Positions 37,801 to 50,549 are shown, counted from the stretch's first letter. The stretch: DNA of 64,000 nt from Sepioteuthis lessoniana (GCA_963585895.1 OY757904.1:69263865-69327864), one strand, 5' to 3'. The notes: a model not told the origin generated them from the sequence alone. Numbers and translations: made by a program.

Positions 37801-38069
37801 AAATGATTTATGTTTGATTGAATTGTTTTGAGTAGAATTGTTTCATCATTTAAATATGTGTAAACAAATCATTGATATTTTTGAATAGTTAATGACAAAT
37901 CCTAGTGTAAGGATAAATGTTAAAAACAGTAAGGCTTGAGAAAACTTTTATTTTTAGAAAAAAACGATACACGTGTACTGAGATTTTAGAGGTAAGTACT
38001 TAAGTAAAGGTTTCTCCAGAAAGAAAGGAAATAATAAAATAGGGGAGACTATCTCACTTGCGTATTAAA

Positions 38070-38136
38070 CTCACTCTCACACACTCACAAACACACATGC
38101 ACACACACACCGCGCACACACACACACACACACACA

Positions 38137-38213
<77 letters not shown>
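38070..38213. repeat. (CA)n-(TA)n microsatellite
   Basis: Interrupted CA/CG run then about 75 bp of TA. Confidence 0.95.
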
Positions 38214-38214
<1 letters not shown>

Positions 38215-38284
38215 GGGTTTGGCATTAAATGACGTGCAATAATTTATATTCCATAAAACCAAACCAAATCAAACCAAACTAATA

Positions 38285-38535
38285 TTTTAATCTTTTTGTA
38301 TTGCTGTTTTTGTTTAATGGCACATTAATCTTTGAGGGTTATTTAATCTAAGAGGCATCCTGGTAGAAGAACAGCACTGCGATTATTAAAACCATAGTTA
38401 GGAAATAAAACGGTTCATGACTTTCCCTAGCGTATTTATTCAAAAGGGAACGCATCAGCACAACTGGAATTTGAAATATGTTACTCCTATATTGCCGTCT
38501 AGCATGTTAGCCACAACGCCAAGTGGGATCACTCT
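38285..38535 (-). repeat. SINE-2 relic
   Basis: The + strand shows 'tttaatggcacattaatc', 'gggttatttaatctaag', 'gaagaacagcactg', 'catgactttccctagcg' and 'gttagccacaacgccaag', the reverse of SINE-2 order; heavily diverged. Confidence 0.6.
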
Positions 38536-38789
38536 CTTTTTAATATTACACGAGCAATACTGGTTTGTAAGCTTGGAGAAGTAAACAGTCATTTCAATTA
38601 GTCGTTCGTACTTTATAGTCTGATCCAAAAATCATATTTCAAAAACTTAGAACATTTCTCCTCTAATTATTCCTGAGAGATCAATCAGAGGACTGTTTAG
38701 GCCATCTGACAAAGAAAGCTAAATATTATAATGTATTGAATATACCAAGATATGAATAAATAAAAAATGTAAAATTGTACACAAACACA

Positions 38790-38794
<5 letters not shown>

Positions 38795-38860
<66 letters not shown>
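38795..38860. repeat. (TG)n microsatellite
   Basis: About 32 TG units. Confidence 0.95.
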
Positions 38861-38862
<2 letters not shown>

Positions 38863-39597
38863 AAATATATATCAATATTAGTATATGCCAAATTAGGATG
38901 TGGAATTGAAATAATATATTTCAGTAGGTTTTAATCATTTTTCTTTCACAGAAAATCTGCATACTCATATTTTATCATCAGTTGAACATTAATCAACGGC
39001 CCCATCAGGAGAATATGTAACTACTTTGCCAACTCTTTTCTTTGAACAACTGTGGCAATCATCAATTCAGTAAAATTATCAGCATTCCGGACATTATCTT
39101 GTGAAAGCACAGCGGACAAAAAGCTGAAGAAATCGACTGACAAAAAAGCACATATAGAATAATAAGTAGAAAATCGCTTGCTTCTCAACTGACTGGCCCC
39201 TATGATTAGATTACTCCGGCTAACAACTTTAACAATTATCGTTGAAGAGATTGAACGGATAAGACGGAGACACCGGTGGAGAGAAACTCATATTCGCATA
39301 GAAGTGAAAACAAACAAATTATGTAAATGATAAACGGTTAAATAGAAATGCTCCTACTTTTCTTTATCTATAAGACGAAAAAAAAAAAAACAAAACAAAA
39401 AATTCAAGAATACTAATTATTGTTTCAAATACTTTGAATGATTTCAGACAAAGAACCTCACAGTATAATTCATTATAATAAAAACAATTAACCAAAAAAC
39501 AATTATAAAAATACGAGCAAGTCTAGGTAAAAAAAATTGGAAAAATTATATAAATGGGTATAAAAATTATCCTACAGACGGTAGTTGTAGAAGTCGT

Positions 39598-39649
<52 letters not shown>

Positions 39650-39960
39650 GCAGTAGTAGTAGTAGTACTATAATTGTCTTGTAAAACATTCGTGGAATCT
39701 ATTTACGAAAATAAAAAAAATACTCATGATTAATATTATGTCTTTTTTTCTATATGGGAATAAACATACTTTTATTGTCTTAATCCTTGTAAAAATACGT
39801 TTTACATTTCATTTTTGTCTTGTCATATTTCTTTACAATCACGAAATTAAATAACAGCTCAAAATTATTTCGAAAAAGCTTAACATTAGAACCTTCTCTC
39901 ACAACAATCATGAGGTATAGAAAAGTATCTTGTCGACTTCGTGTTGTTATTGGGAAATTA
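38861..39960. other. Unannotated sequence with an (ATT)n tract
   Basis: Only the (ATT)n tract at 39600-39670 stands out. A slightly GC-richer stretch at 39000-39300 has no recognised motif. Confidence 0.45.
39600..39670. repeat. (ATT)n-(AGT)n microsatellite
   Basis: About 16 ATT units followed by six AGT-like units. Confidence 0.95.
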
Positions 39961-40540
39961 TGATTGGTTTAATTTAAATTGGTTTCATAGCATATCAACC
40001 ATACTTGATTTGTAAACATAACTCAAGAAAATGGTTCCAAACTTTGCTTTGTATAATTACCAATTCATTCAAAAATCAGTCATTTCCTTATACACTGTTA
40101 AATAATCACACTGTTCTATTTCAAACAATAAAACTTAGTATAACTCAATAAAGTTGCATAGTTCCAAGTATTGCTATGTTTCATAAATAATTCAATAAAA
40201 CACAAGTCATTTGTTTACACACAGTTAAATGGTCAAATAGTTCTATTTCAAACAATTCAGTTAAGTATTAGTCATTTGTTTGCTCTCGGTTTAAATGTCA
40301 AACAGTTAAATATTCCCATAAATTAGGTCCTTCTCCGGTTGAGAGTGGACTCGGAATCAATGGCAGTGAAGGTATACTCCGCATTTCCCAACACTTCAGA
40401 ATTACTGGAGCCTCACCGTCAGATTGATGTAATAAACCGGACACTCGATATGGAGGTGGGGCTTATCTCTCTGCAAAAGTGCAGGGGATGTATTCTACAG
40501 CACCAGACGACTGGGCTGGGGAATTCTGAGGTTTGGTAAT
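39960..40540 (-). repeat. R1 composite repeat with short-period array
   Basis: The array part (40055-40310) repeats 'tatttcaaacaattcag'- and 'cacagttaaatggtcaaa'-like phrases. The R1 body (40340-40540) reads on the minus strand 'ctgcagagagataagcccc', 'ctgacggtgaggctccagta' and 'gggaaatgcggagtatacc'. Same organisation as 641-1240. Confidence 0.55.
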
Positions 40541-40602
40541 TGATTTTTCTTCATGTAACCATTCATTTATTATCTTCATTTTGTTTGTTGAAGCTGCAAC
40601 AG

Positions 40603-40759
40603 AATTAAAGATGGAAATGAAAAAGACAGAGATACCTTTCCACGCCATATTTATTTTCGGGATTTACGAATGTTTTATGGTGAAGAATATTTTCCTGAAC
40701 CAGTAGAAATAACTGCGTTTCCCGGTCAAGTCATTGGAGGAATCTTAGGAATCATTTTT
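40603..40759 (+). other. Possible internal exon, unidentified
   Basis: A pyrimidine-rich run (about 40540-40590) precedes candidate acceptors ending at 40593 or 40602. An open frame then reads IKDGNEKDRDTFPRHIYF, RMFYGEEYFPEPVEIT and a glycine-rich hydrophobic GQVIGGILGIIFG. A donor-like 'ttttg|gtaaagta' follows near 40759. I do not recognise the protein. The opposite strand also has an open frame (40648-40463) starting with a signal-peptide-like MAWKGISVFFISIFNSVAAS, so strand is uncertain. It may be chance. Confidence 0.2.
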
Positions 40760-40799
40760 GGTAAAGTATGAAACGTCAGTATCGAGTATAAAGGGTTTC

Positions 40800-41570
40800 A
40801 GTTTCAATTTGGCAAATTATGAATTTGAAGGTCTACCATATATGTCTGTGTTCAGTTAATATGTTCAGTTGACGTTGCTACAAGTAGGAGACACAATGCA
40901 CTTCTTGGCCAGATGCCTTAGCAGATGCGTGTGCTCCAACTGACAGTTTAGAGAAAAAGTAGGGTTTGTTCAGTCGAGGTATGTCAAGGGAACAGAGAAT
41001 GGCAAAAGGAAACACAGACGAGTGTGGATCGCGCCTATTTTCTGAGGCCTCGAGAGAAATTGTTATTTCTGAATCTATTTTATTTTGTGTTTCTTTTATT
41101 CTTTTATGTTATTGTTCTTCTTTATTTCTTATTTAATCCACACACCATAACATTGACGTTTGAATTTTCAGAAGTTATCATTTCAAATATATACAACATG
41201 AATTATTTTTCCAAAAACGTATTTAGTTATATTTTTAATATCTTTTTTTCTTTATTATATTCCCAGCAAGAATGATAAGATAATATTCATATTATCCTTT
41301 CTGGGTTACAGTTTACATCAAATATTTTAAAGTTCATTGTGAACGAAGTTAATCAACACCAGTAATGTTGTCTCGTTGAAAATAGTTCCATATGCAAAAC
41401 TGAAGTTATGAACAATTTGAACAAATACTATTAAAGTAACGTTTATTTTATGTTTTTATAATGCGAGGTTTGCTGCACAAATGCCACCTAGGACAAATTC
41501 ACTGCAGCTGTAGGAACCTATAATGCTATTGAGTTCTTTATTCAAATCAAAGACACAGTTTTCAAAAGTT
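40800..41570. other. Unannotated AT-rich sequence
   Basis: An 83-codon frame at 41024-41275 is Phe/Leu/Tyr-rich because of T-rich DNA; no repeat or gene recognised. Confidence 0.45.
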
Positions 41571-41577
41571 AATTTCA

Positions 41578-41761
41578 TTTTTATCAATACTGATAAACAT
41601 AAATAATTTCGATGACTGTAGCCCTAGAAAGTTATTTAGAGACAAACACTCTGATCAAATGCAAATAAATTTTTATTGATACTGATAAACATATATAATT
41701 TCCGTGACTGTAGGCCTAAGGAAGTTATTGAGAGGCAAGCAGTCCGATCAAACGCAACTAA
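41578..41761. repeat. Diverged 92-bp tandem duplication
   Basis: Units 41578-41669 and 41670-41761 share 'actgataaacata', 'gactgtag.cctaa', 'aagttatt.agag.caa' and 'tc.gatcaaa.gcaa'. They are too diverged to be recent. Confidence 0.75.
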
Positions 41762-41859
41762 ATTTTTAACAATATTTTTTGACCATTATATTGAAACCTA
41801 ATTGATAACATAGTTTCAGGAATACAGATATTTACAGTTGGTTCACCAAACAAAAATCA

Positions 41860-42102
41860 GGTTTGGTTTGGTTTCTTTGTTTAATGGCATATAAACTCTT
41901 TTTAAGTTATTTAATGTCAAAGCCATTCTCCTAGAAGAACGGTAGTGGTGCTATTTAACCCATAGCTGGGAGGATAAGGGGGTTCATACCTTTCCCAAGG
42001 GTATTTGCCCGAAAGTGAATGTAATAGCGCGACTGGAGTACGAACTCGCGTACTACGATTCCGCAGTCCACCGCTTTAACCATTCACACTACGAGGACAC
42101 CC
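41860..42102 (-). repeat. SINE-2 copy with 14-bp target-site duplication
   Basis: Perfect duplication CCAAACAAAAATCA at 41846-41859 and 42103-42116. The minus strand has box A ('cgtagtgtgaatggttaaa'), box B ('gagttcgtactcc'), the central 'gggaaaggtatgaacccc...tatgggttaaatagcacc' and the tail 'gacattaaataacttaaaaag...atgccattaaacaaag'. Full length. Confidence 0.9.
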
Positions 42103-42119
42103 CCAAACAAAAATCATCT

Positions 42120-43385
42120 GTGCTTTCTTGTCATGTAATGTTATCGTTACATACAAAGAGCTTCTCTCCAGGAAGAGATTAAACTTGGAATAGACTTCAT
42201 TATATGTATTTTCTAATACCGTTTAATAATGAGCTTTCTTAGCTAATTGGTCATTAGACACTTGAGTCAATAAACGTTCACCAATATATTCGTATATCCA
42301 CCTCCACTTATTTCTATTTTTTAGATCCTAGTATGTTTGTTTTTACTTTAATTCCTTTATAGGGAAGGCTGTCCAATCATTTGCCAAATCGTTTCCCACG
42401 GTGAATTGTGATTTCAATAGTACCCATATTAATTCAAATCATTTGACTATTTCGTCTTCTCATCATCGTAGAAGTCTTTCTGTTGATTGTTTTTGGTCTC
42501 TAAAAATTTATACCCGTCTATCTTTTGTCTCTGAAGCTAGTCACATATCCGGTCCAGTAGAACTTCGGCTCTCTGTTATCTGCAATCTCGTCCTTCACTC
42601 TGCTCCTTTATTAAATTACCTGGTTTAGCATGTGCTCACTCAATATTTCCGGCATGTTTTTTTTTATAATCTACTGAGCTCTGATCAATCTTTATTCTTT
42701 CTTCTTGTGGTAGCTTCCGTTTCGCTTTCTATCACATCGTAAACAAACGGTGCTAAAGGAGACGAAGTGTCTTGTCTTGCTTTGCCTTGAATAATTGTTT
42801 AAAAAATTGCCTTCCAGAAACAGAAAAAACGGTAGATACTAGTGAACAAATACAAAATAACTGGGATATTTTTAGCAGGCGTTTTGGCTTTTACACTCTT
42901 ATTTTAAAGATATATATTCATGCTTGATTCGCGTTTTCAACAGAATGGTTTTGTATATATGTATTTCACACACCTATATTCTGTCAAAAAGCCAATTTTG
43001 GAAATCATTTGCAAATTCAGTACCCATACGGTAAGATTCATTTGGTTATTAAACAAACTTTTCCATTAGGAAAGATTCCAGAAGGAAAGAAAAAAGAAAC
43101 AATGATATATAAGAAAAATCGATTCCTTCTCCATTGTGGAATAATTCATATGATTTACACACTTTTTAATTAGAAATTAGCTAATTATTCATTTCATTTA
43201 CGTCTGCACAATTTTTGCGCACATAAGGAGACAAAACAGAAACATGTAGCTTGGCCAGCAGCCAAAAGAAGATATCGGAGAAACGGGATTAAGTTCATTT
43301 TTCCCGCTGGGTATCTTAATGTACGTGTGTGCGTGATTGTGCACATGTGTGCATGCAAGTGTGTGTGTGTTTGCGTGAGCACACG

Positions 43386-43390
<5 letters not shown>
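42120..43390. other. Mostly unannotated sequence
   Basis: 42360-42760 is T/C-rich in the manner of minus-strand LINE-E sequence but no diagnostic segment could be aligned. The rest shows nothing recognisable. Confidence 0.35.

Positions 43391-43391
<1 letters not shown>

Positions 43392-43446
<55 letters not shown>
43392..43446. repeat. (TG)n microsatellite
   Basis: About 25 TG units preceded by a degenerate TG-rich run from 43323. The His/Thr-rich minus frames here are artefacts. Confidence 0.95.
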
Positions 43447-43450
<4 letters not shown>

Positions 43451-43794
43451 TTCTGCGTGAGCATGAATGTGTGTGGATCTGACTCTTCAGGGTTTCCCAC
43501 AGAATATATGTTCATTCAGCTGGCCTACAGTTGTCATGAATATAAACTGAAAGTGGATTAAACTAGCTCATAATATATAATAATTCTTATCATAAATATG
43601 ACGAAAAATCTAATTAAATGTATATGTGAGGATTTATTCATCTACATTTTCTCTATACGGTCAATCTGCAACAATTAATGACCATGAGTAATCAGCATTA
43701 ACAGACGAATATCATGTAATAAAATAAAACTAATTAGAGGAGAAGATGATAATGCTTATTAAAGAATTTATAATATTTTCCTTAAGGAATGGAT

Positions 43795-43965
43795 GTCTCC
43801 AGAGCTTAGCCAAATAGCTAAAGTGCTTTTCTGTGACCTGCAAGCAAGAGTGTTCGAACTACAGTCATGGTATTAAATTCACTTTCGGACAAATACCTAT
43901 AGGAGGCCCATTATCTTCTCATATGGGTTAAAGAGGAAATTTCAGAGATATCCTAGAATGACGTT
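43795..43965 (+). repeat. SINE-2 relic
   Basis: 'ccagagcttagccaaatagc', a box B-like 'gtgttcgaactac', 'ttcactttcggacaaatacc' and 'tcatatgggttaaagagg' in SINE-2 order. Confidence 0.6.
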
Positions 43966-44259
43966 AGCGAAATATAATTTACGGATTTTGAAATCAATGT
44001 TTGTGACTAGGTAAAAACAAGACATTACTTCATATTCAGGCCAAAATTATCGCATGTTTAAACGATTATTTACAGCATAATTAAATGAAATTTAGTTGTG
44101 TCTTCAGATGATATAATATGAAACTATCTCCCAGGTATATCTATACACACTTTACTACAAACTAAAAAATCAAATTTGTAAAGCGATATTATTTAGCAAA
44201 CTAATATTTATTTTTCGAGACAAACCCTTCCTTTTATGACAGCAATTAATACTTTTATG

Positions 44260-44260
<1 letters not shown>

Positions 44261-44322
<62 letters not shown>
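44261..44322. repeat. (TA)n microsatellite
   Basis: About 30 TA units. Confidence 0.95.
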
Positions 44323-44325
<3 letters not shown>

Positions 44326-44492
44326 GTGTCTCCGAACTAGGGTCAGACAGAGTAAAAAGTTTTCCAGAAAGACAGATTAACATGGTTTTATTTTTATTTT
44401 GAAGGTGATTTCTTATTTATGTGTATCGTTACCTAAGTTTTTGTGCTTTTGAATGTTAGTATATTTGTATATGTGCTGCCGTTCACGTTGAG

Positions 44493-44495
<3 letters not shown>

Positions 44496-44541
<46 letters not shown>
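44496..44541. repeat. (TA)n tract used as mariner insertion site
   Basis: About 23 TA units that run straight into the left terminal repeat of mariner M2. Confidence 0.95.
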
Positions 44542-44544
<3 letters not shown>

Positions 44545-45416
44545 GAGGATCATTTTATAAGTTTCAAGACTTTTTGTATAGGCACTTTTATTGATAGTAC
44601 TCACATGAAACTCTATTCCCCTTCGAAATAATCTCCTCCGGGAGCAATGCACTTGTTGTACCGTTCCAATACATTCTGGAAGGCCCCATGGAAGTTCTCT
44701 TGTGTGAGCGTCTCAATACCCTTTGTCACAGCCTCTTTCATATCCTCAATTGCCCCATAACGACAGCCTCTAAGCAAAGGGAATAAACAAAAATCACAGG
44801 GAGCCAGGTCTGGACTATATGGAGGGTGAGGAATTGTCTTGATGCCCATTTTGTTCAAATAGTCAGTGGCAAATATTAAGTTGTTGACTGGAACATTGTC
44901 CTCGTGTAAATGCCACTGACCCGATTTGAAGAGTGTTGGCCTCTTCTGATGGAATCTCTTCCTGAATTCCCTTAAAACCTCAACATAGTAACCCTAACTC
45001 TAACCATTTGGCCAATCAACTCGGGTGTATTGACTTCTCTACTCTTCCAACACCTCTTATAATCACTTACAGACTCCCGGCCTTCCTTAAATCTCTTACT
45101 CCACACAAAACTGATGCTCGATTCATGCAAGATTGTCTAAAAGCAGTCTGAAGCATTCCATACGTTTCTGTAAAATTTTGCCAAGATTAAAACAGAATTT
45201 TACTGCATATCGTTCTTCCTTACGTCGAGATTTTTGAAATTCACCAGCTGTGACAATCAGGCTTTAGAAGGGTGGATTCCAATTCGAACCTGAAATCATA
45301 AAAATTGATCTGTCATCTCATAAGATGTATAGTAATATCGTACTGAATTTTCCAGAGTCGACGCCAATTTTAAATGCCTGTACAAAAAAGTCTGGAAGCT
45401 TATTGAATGGACCACG

Positions 45417-45418
<2 letters not shown>
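44542..45418 (-). mobile_element. Mariner M2: internally deleted, both terminal repeats present
   Basis: About 877 bp. Imperfect inverted ends of about 35 bp: 'tacgaggatcattttataag' on the left and the reverse complement of 'tacgtggtccattcaataag' on the right, each ending in TA. The minus-strand C-terminal part is open (44858-44613): MNKMGIKTIPHPPYSPDLAP, CDF (third catalytic Asp in SPDLAPCD), VLERYNKCIAPGGDYFEGE. Upstream 'HLHEDNVPVNN' holds the second Asp (usual HQDNAP). N-terminal 'RRKEERYAVKF' lies near 45230 with stops. Sequence between the helix-turn-helix region and VLREFRKRF is missing at about 44985, including the first catalytic Asp, so the element is non-autonomous. Full-length mariners are about 1.3 kb. 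Confidence 0.9.

Positions 45419-45452
<34 letters not shown>
45419..45452. repeat. (CA)n tract between two mariner copies
   Basis: About 16 CA units. M2 ends on its left and M3 begins on its right. Confidence 0.9.
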
Positions 45453-45453
<1 letters not shown>

Positions 45454-45742
45454 GTGTTGTAGACTTGAAAATTCAGTACGTTATTGCTATACATATTATG
45501 AGACGACTGACCATTTTTTATAAATTCCAGGTTCAAATGAACAGATACAGTTGGAATTGGAATAAACCCTACTAAAGCCCGATTGTTACAGCTGGTGAAT
45601 TTCAGAAATGCAATCTGACACCTTAGACGAATGGTTGCAACCGGAGGAAATTACTTCGGTGTGGACTAGAGTCTTATGTGTGTACTATCTATAAAAGTGC
45701 CCATACGAAAAAGAAAAAACTCTGGAAACTTATGTAATGATC

Positions 45743-45745
<3 letters not shown>
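45453..45745 (+). mobile_element. Mariner M3: MITE-like remnant
   Basis: About 293 bp. The 5' non-coding part of the M1/M2 family ('gacttgaaaattcagtacg', 'ctgattgttacagctggtgaatt'-like) is joined at about 45625 to the extreme 3' part ('ggaggaaattacttcggtgtgg' onward) and the right terminal repeat 'ctggaaacttatgtaatgat' ending in TA at 45745. Virtually all transposase coding sequence is lost. The left terminal repeat is absent, replaced by the (CA)n tract. Confidence 0.8.

Positions 45746-45799
<54 letters not shown>
45744..45799. repeat. (TA)n tract flanking M3
   Basis: About 27 TA units directly after the right end of M3. Confidence 0.95.
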
Positions 45800-45801
<2 letters not shown>

Positions 45802-46550
45802 CTAAAAAGCAAAATATACAGAAATAGTATTCCATTTCTATAACAGATCTATTTCGCTCATTCAAGTTAGTCAGATTGTATTCAAATGGAGTTTGTTACA
45901 ATGTTTCTTTTTCCAGTAAACGTTGGTGATATTTTTTTACGTTATATCACGCTGGGATCTATTTTACTTGATTCAGGTTTATGAGTATTATTTGAAAGCT
46001 ACATAAGGTTTTTATTATGTTAGTTTAATTGGAAAACATTATTTACAATTTCTAATCAATATTTTTAAAATTATATTAGTAATTTTTCAAACGTATTCAA
46101 TTGTTAACTCATTCAAAAAGCTATTCATCCCTCTTTTTATATTCATATTAATATTTTATTGATACTCTATTCAACGTTTTTCATCATTTGTTTTAGTTCT
46201 TTACATAAAAGTTATTTTTGTAATAGTTATTATTTTTTTATTATATTATTATAAGGATTCAGTGCGTAGCTAAAGTATAAGAAATTTAATCAGATTATTA
46301 TCTTAGATATATAGACTATACCTATTTTTTTAGTTGTCTATATATATATATGATATAAAACTATTATAAATTTGTTAAATAATGATTTGAATATAAAAAT
46401 TTTTTGATATCATATAACCTATTCATTCTTATGTCTAAATATATCTATAAATTATTTGCTTTCATTCAATAGGTTAATAGTATTTTTATATCTGACAATA
46501 CTTTTTTTTTTTTTCATCTAGGCATAAATAATACCGACATTGTAAACTAC
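45800..46550. other. Unannotated, very AT-rich sequence
   Basis: No repeat family or gene recognised. Confidence 0.5.
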
Positions 46551-46553
46551 ATG

Positions 46554-46866
46554 TTATAGAGGATTTTTTTCCAAACATTTCGAATTTATCATTGGGGTTA
46601 ATTCTGGGTGCTTTATTTTACAGTAGTATTTTGATAGGGTAGTTTGATTTTTGAGTAAAGTGTTATTAAATGATTGTCTATGGTAATAATACCTAAACTT
46701 CCAGTTTAATGATGAAATTCCGAGGTAATCTTTGCGATTTAGGTTATCTTCTTTACTTGAAATGTTGGCTTCATTAACAATATTCTGTATGTCATATTTT
46801 TCACTCATAGGGACATTCTTCTTTATTTCTACTGTTGTAGGAGGAAGTACATTTTTATTTTCCTCG
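46554..46866 (-). other. Weak candidate coding segment, unidentified
   Basis: The minus frame is open from about 46873 to 46554, about 105 codons. It is Asn/Lys/Ser-rich with segments LPPTTVEIKKNVPMSEKYD and IQNIVNEANISSKEDNLNR. An AG that could serve as a splice acceptor lies at its start. No domain is recognised and the bias follows the AT-rich DNA, so chance is quite possible. Confidence 0.15.
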
Positions 46867-46879
46867 ATTAAGTTTCAAA

Positions 46880-47385
46880 GTAAGTTTTTATTGTAAAAAC
46901 AAAATAGAAATCTCTTTTTTAATTAGAAAACTGTTGTAGCAGGCGCGACAATACAACGATCTATGTAAAGTTATATGTGTAACGTTTAACCAAAAAGAAT
47001 ATATAAATGTCAGAGAAACCATTCCACTTTTGTACTATAAAAGCCACAGAGTAAGTAAGTGGCTGATTACCTTGCAGTCAAGGAAGAAGGTGATGGATAG
47101 CCACTTCAAATTGCTATGTTGGACGAACGTTTTCGGGGAGAGGCGATTGTGACACACAAAGTAGAGTTCAACACGGCACTTGTCTTCTTTGCGATAGCTG
47201 GTCGAATTCTCATTCGTTGCATAATTTTCCAATAGAAAAAACACTGGTTCCTGTCTACTATTCAAATAAAAGTTATTGTAATTGTCCCTTTAATACTAAC
47301 CAAAGCATGTGCAAGGAATATCAGTTTCAATAGTATCTTTTATTATATGTCCGCCGAAAGCCAGTGCAAAAGTAATTGACTTTAA
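46880..47385. other. Unannotated sequence
   Basis: No repeat or gene recognised. Confidence 0.5.
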
Positions 47386-47386
47386 A

Positions 47387-47389
<3 letters not shown>

Positions 47390-47436
<47 letters not shown>

Positions 47437-47470
47437 AAGAGACAGAGAGGGAGAGAGATAGAGAGAGAAA
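47390..47470. repeat. (GT)n-(GA)n microsatellite
   Basis: About 21 GT units then an interrupted GA-rich run. Confidence 0.95.
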
Positions 47471-47694
47471 AAAATTCTCAGGGCTCATATCTGATTAGAA
47501 TTTGACTCTTCGAATTGTATGATCAAAAGCCTCAATGGATTTTGGCTGACGAAACTTCGCTGATTGCTTCGATCGCCTAATCTCAGACCATATCAAAACT
47601 TAGTCCTGTATAAATGAGTAAACTAAGATTCGAACGATATTCCATTTTTACTAAAAATCCTTCGTCCCGAGATACAAAGAGTGCGTTTTGATTG

Positions 47695-47895
47695 TTCTTT
47701 GTTTAATGACATATTCACAATGGGGGTTTATTCAATGCCAAAGAATTTAACTCGTAGCTGGGAGGATAAAGAGGCTCGTCCCTTTCAAAAGGAATTATTC
47801 CGAAAGTCAACATGATTGCGCGACTGGAGTTTGAACTCATTTACTTCGAAGCCGCAATCCAGCACTTTAACCAATATACCTCGGGGACTCTCCGG
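47695..47895 (-). repeat. SINE-2 relic
   Basis: The + strand shows 'gtttaatgacatattcac', 'ggtttattcaatgccaaag', 'agctgggaggataaag', 'gcgcgactggagtttgaac' and 'gcaatccagcactttaacc', reversed SINE-2 order. Confidence 0.7.
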
Positions 47896-48169
47896 TCTAT
47901 TTTTCTTGGTGTCGACAATTGTCTGGAATTTTAGTAATTTTCTTCATCTGTGAGTGGGCAGACATGTAACTTTACTTGCTCATTTATCCATCCAGTTCCT
48001 CGTCGACCTTTCATTCGGGCTTATATTTTTTCGGTTTTACACTGTTGTTTCCTTCTCCATCTAAAACAATCTTAAACTAAGTGGTACCATCGTCCCTAAT
48101 GACATAACGCAACAAAACTTGCTTTATCAAATGGTGTTTGATTTATTGCTATATTTAGGAACCCAACGC

Positions 48170-48622
48170 TTTCACGTTGCTGCAAAGTCAGTACGAAAGT
48201 ATGGCTGCACCATTTGAACTCTGACGAAACCCTTTCGAGAAAAAGAAACATTGACGGAAACTATACATAACTTATGTACTATTGTGAGGAAATTCTGGCA
48301 GCAGCTCCTAAGAAAATAGCATATCTACTATAACTTACCCCCCATTAAAAAACAAACAAACAAACGTCAAAGTAAGACGAAAAAGACAAGTTGGGCACTG
48401 CTTGAGAACTAAAGTCGAATTTCTAAGTTACGGTCTTTCATGAATTCGTACACAGGGACACTCCAGTGTAAGCCGAGCAGTAAAACCTATATCAAATGGT
48501 TCTCTACGGACACTGGATTCCAACAAGCAGAATAGCTTAGAGCATTAATCGATAACGACGGATGGCGAAAGATAGTCCAGGGAATTTGTGTTATTGGCAC
48601 GCCTTGTCGTGGTTGATGCTGC

Positions 48623-48663
<41 letters not shown>

Positions 48664-48670
48664 ATGATGA
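48170..48670 (+). pseudogene. LINE-A relic F with (GCT)n-(GAT)n tail
   Basis: Nucleotide-level similarity to LINE-A persists in fragments. 'tggctgcaccatttgaactc' followed by 'gacggaaactatac' (48200-48270) corresponds to the coding of CTTWTL...LDGNYT. 'agtaagacgaaaaagacaag' and 'gggcactgcttgagaa' (48370-48410) correspond to RRTRHAGHCWRS. At 48541-48605, ALIDNDGWRKIVQGIC corresponds to AMNDREKWRERARDIR. It ends at a stop just before the GCT/GAT tract (48618-48670). Many indels; 5' truncated. Confidence 0.55.
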
Positions 48671-49650
48671 AAAGGAGGAGGTGGAAGTAATTTTGAATCT
48701 TAATTTAAAAGTTTAGGAAATATTTTTCTTCACGTCAAGTCATGTGCCGTAGAATGTTGAGATTGGCTAATCATGTGAAGATGTTTTCTTTGGTTGACTT
48801 GTGCTTTTATTAGTGATGTACAGAAGTTGCTATTTTAACATTCAATATTCCTCCTAGATGAATATCCCCTTTTCTTCGGCAATACGTTTTTATGAATAGA
48901 TAATAACTGATGAGATTTACCTTATATCGTCCACCTAGTTGAAATTCTGACAGTCTGACAGTGACGTCTTCAGGCGCGAATTATATTAGCATCATTATTT
49001 GTTTTCCGAAGGTGGGACAATGCTGTAGACTTCATTTGTTAATTTTAATTCAACGCATGTAGAAGACAAAAACTGTAAATTCACAAAAGGTTAACTGTCG
49101 ACCGCTGCTACCAAAAGAAACCACCAAAGAACTAGTCGAAATGGATAAATTTACGTTAAAAATAACGATACGTGTCGTTATTTCATTGTGTTATCAACGT
49201 ACGCTAACATAAATGAATGCAACAAAATAAGACATGTTGGCGTGACACTTTCAAAAAGACTGGAATAGAAATCGCTGGAGACAAAAGATATGTTGAATCG
49301 AGATGTAAGCATCTGAAGAATAACAACGCATTTTTATCTTCATTGACAAACTTTGTCTTCAATACGCCAAAGTAAAATAGTTTTTCTACCTGGTCAACAT
49401 ATACATATTTTTGCTATTTGTCTGTGTCATTTAAATAAATGAATCCACGAATTACATTTTTATAGAAGGATGTGTGAACCTTGAAAAAACATAGCAAGCT
49501 GTGTTCGAATCCAACTGCTTTAATGAAGGTGGCGGGGATATATAAACCCAAACAAATAATATCTCTGTTGTTATGTGTTACAAATATAAAGAGTAGAAAA
49601 TCTATGGTAGGTTCTTTTTAGGTGACTTTGACCTATTTTGAACTTACTAA
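48671..49650. other. Unannotated sequence
   Basis: No repeat family or gene recognised. Confidence 0.5.
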
Positions 49651-49651
49651 A

Positions 49652-50549
<898 letters not shown>

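Noticed and set aside
44613-44858. Host SETMAR-like protein
   Set aside because: The similarity is to the mariner-derived part only; it lies between mariner terminal repeats and lacks a SET domain.
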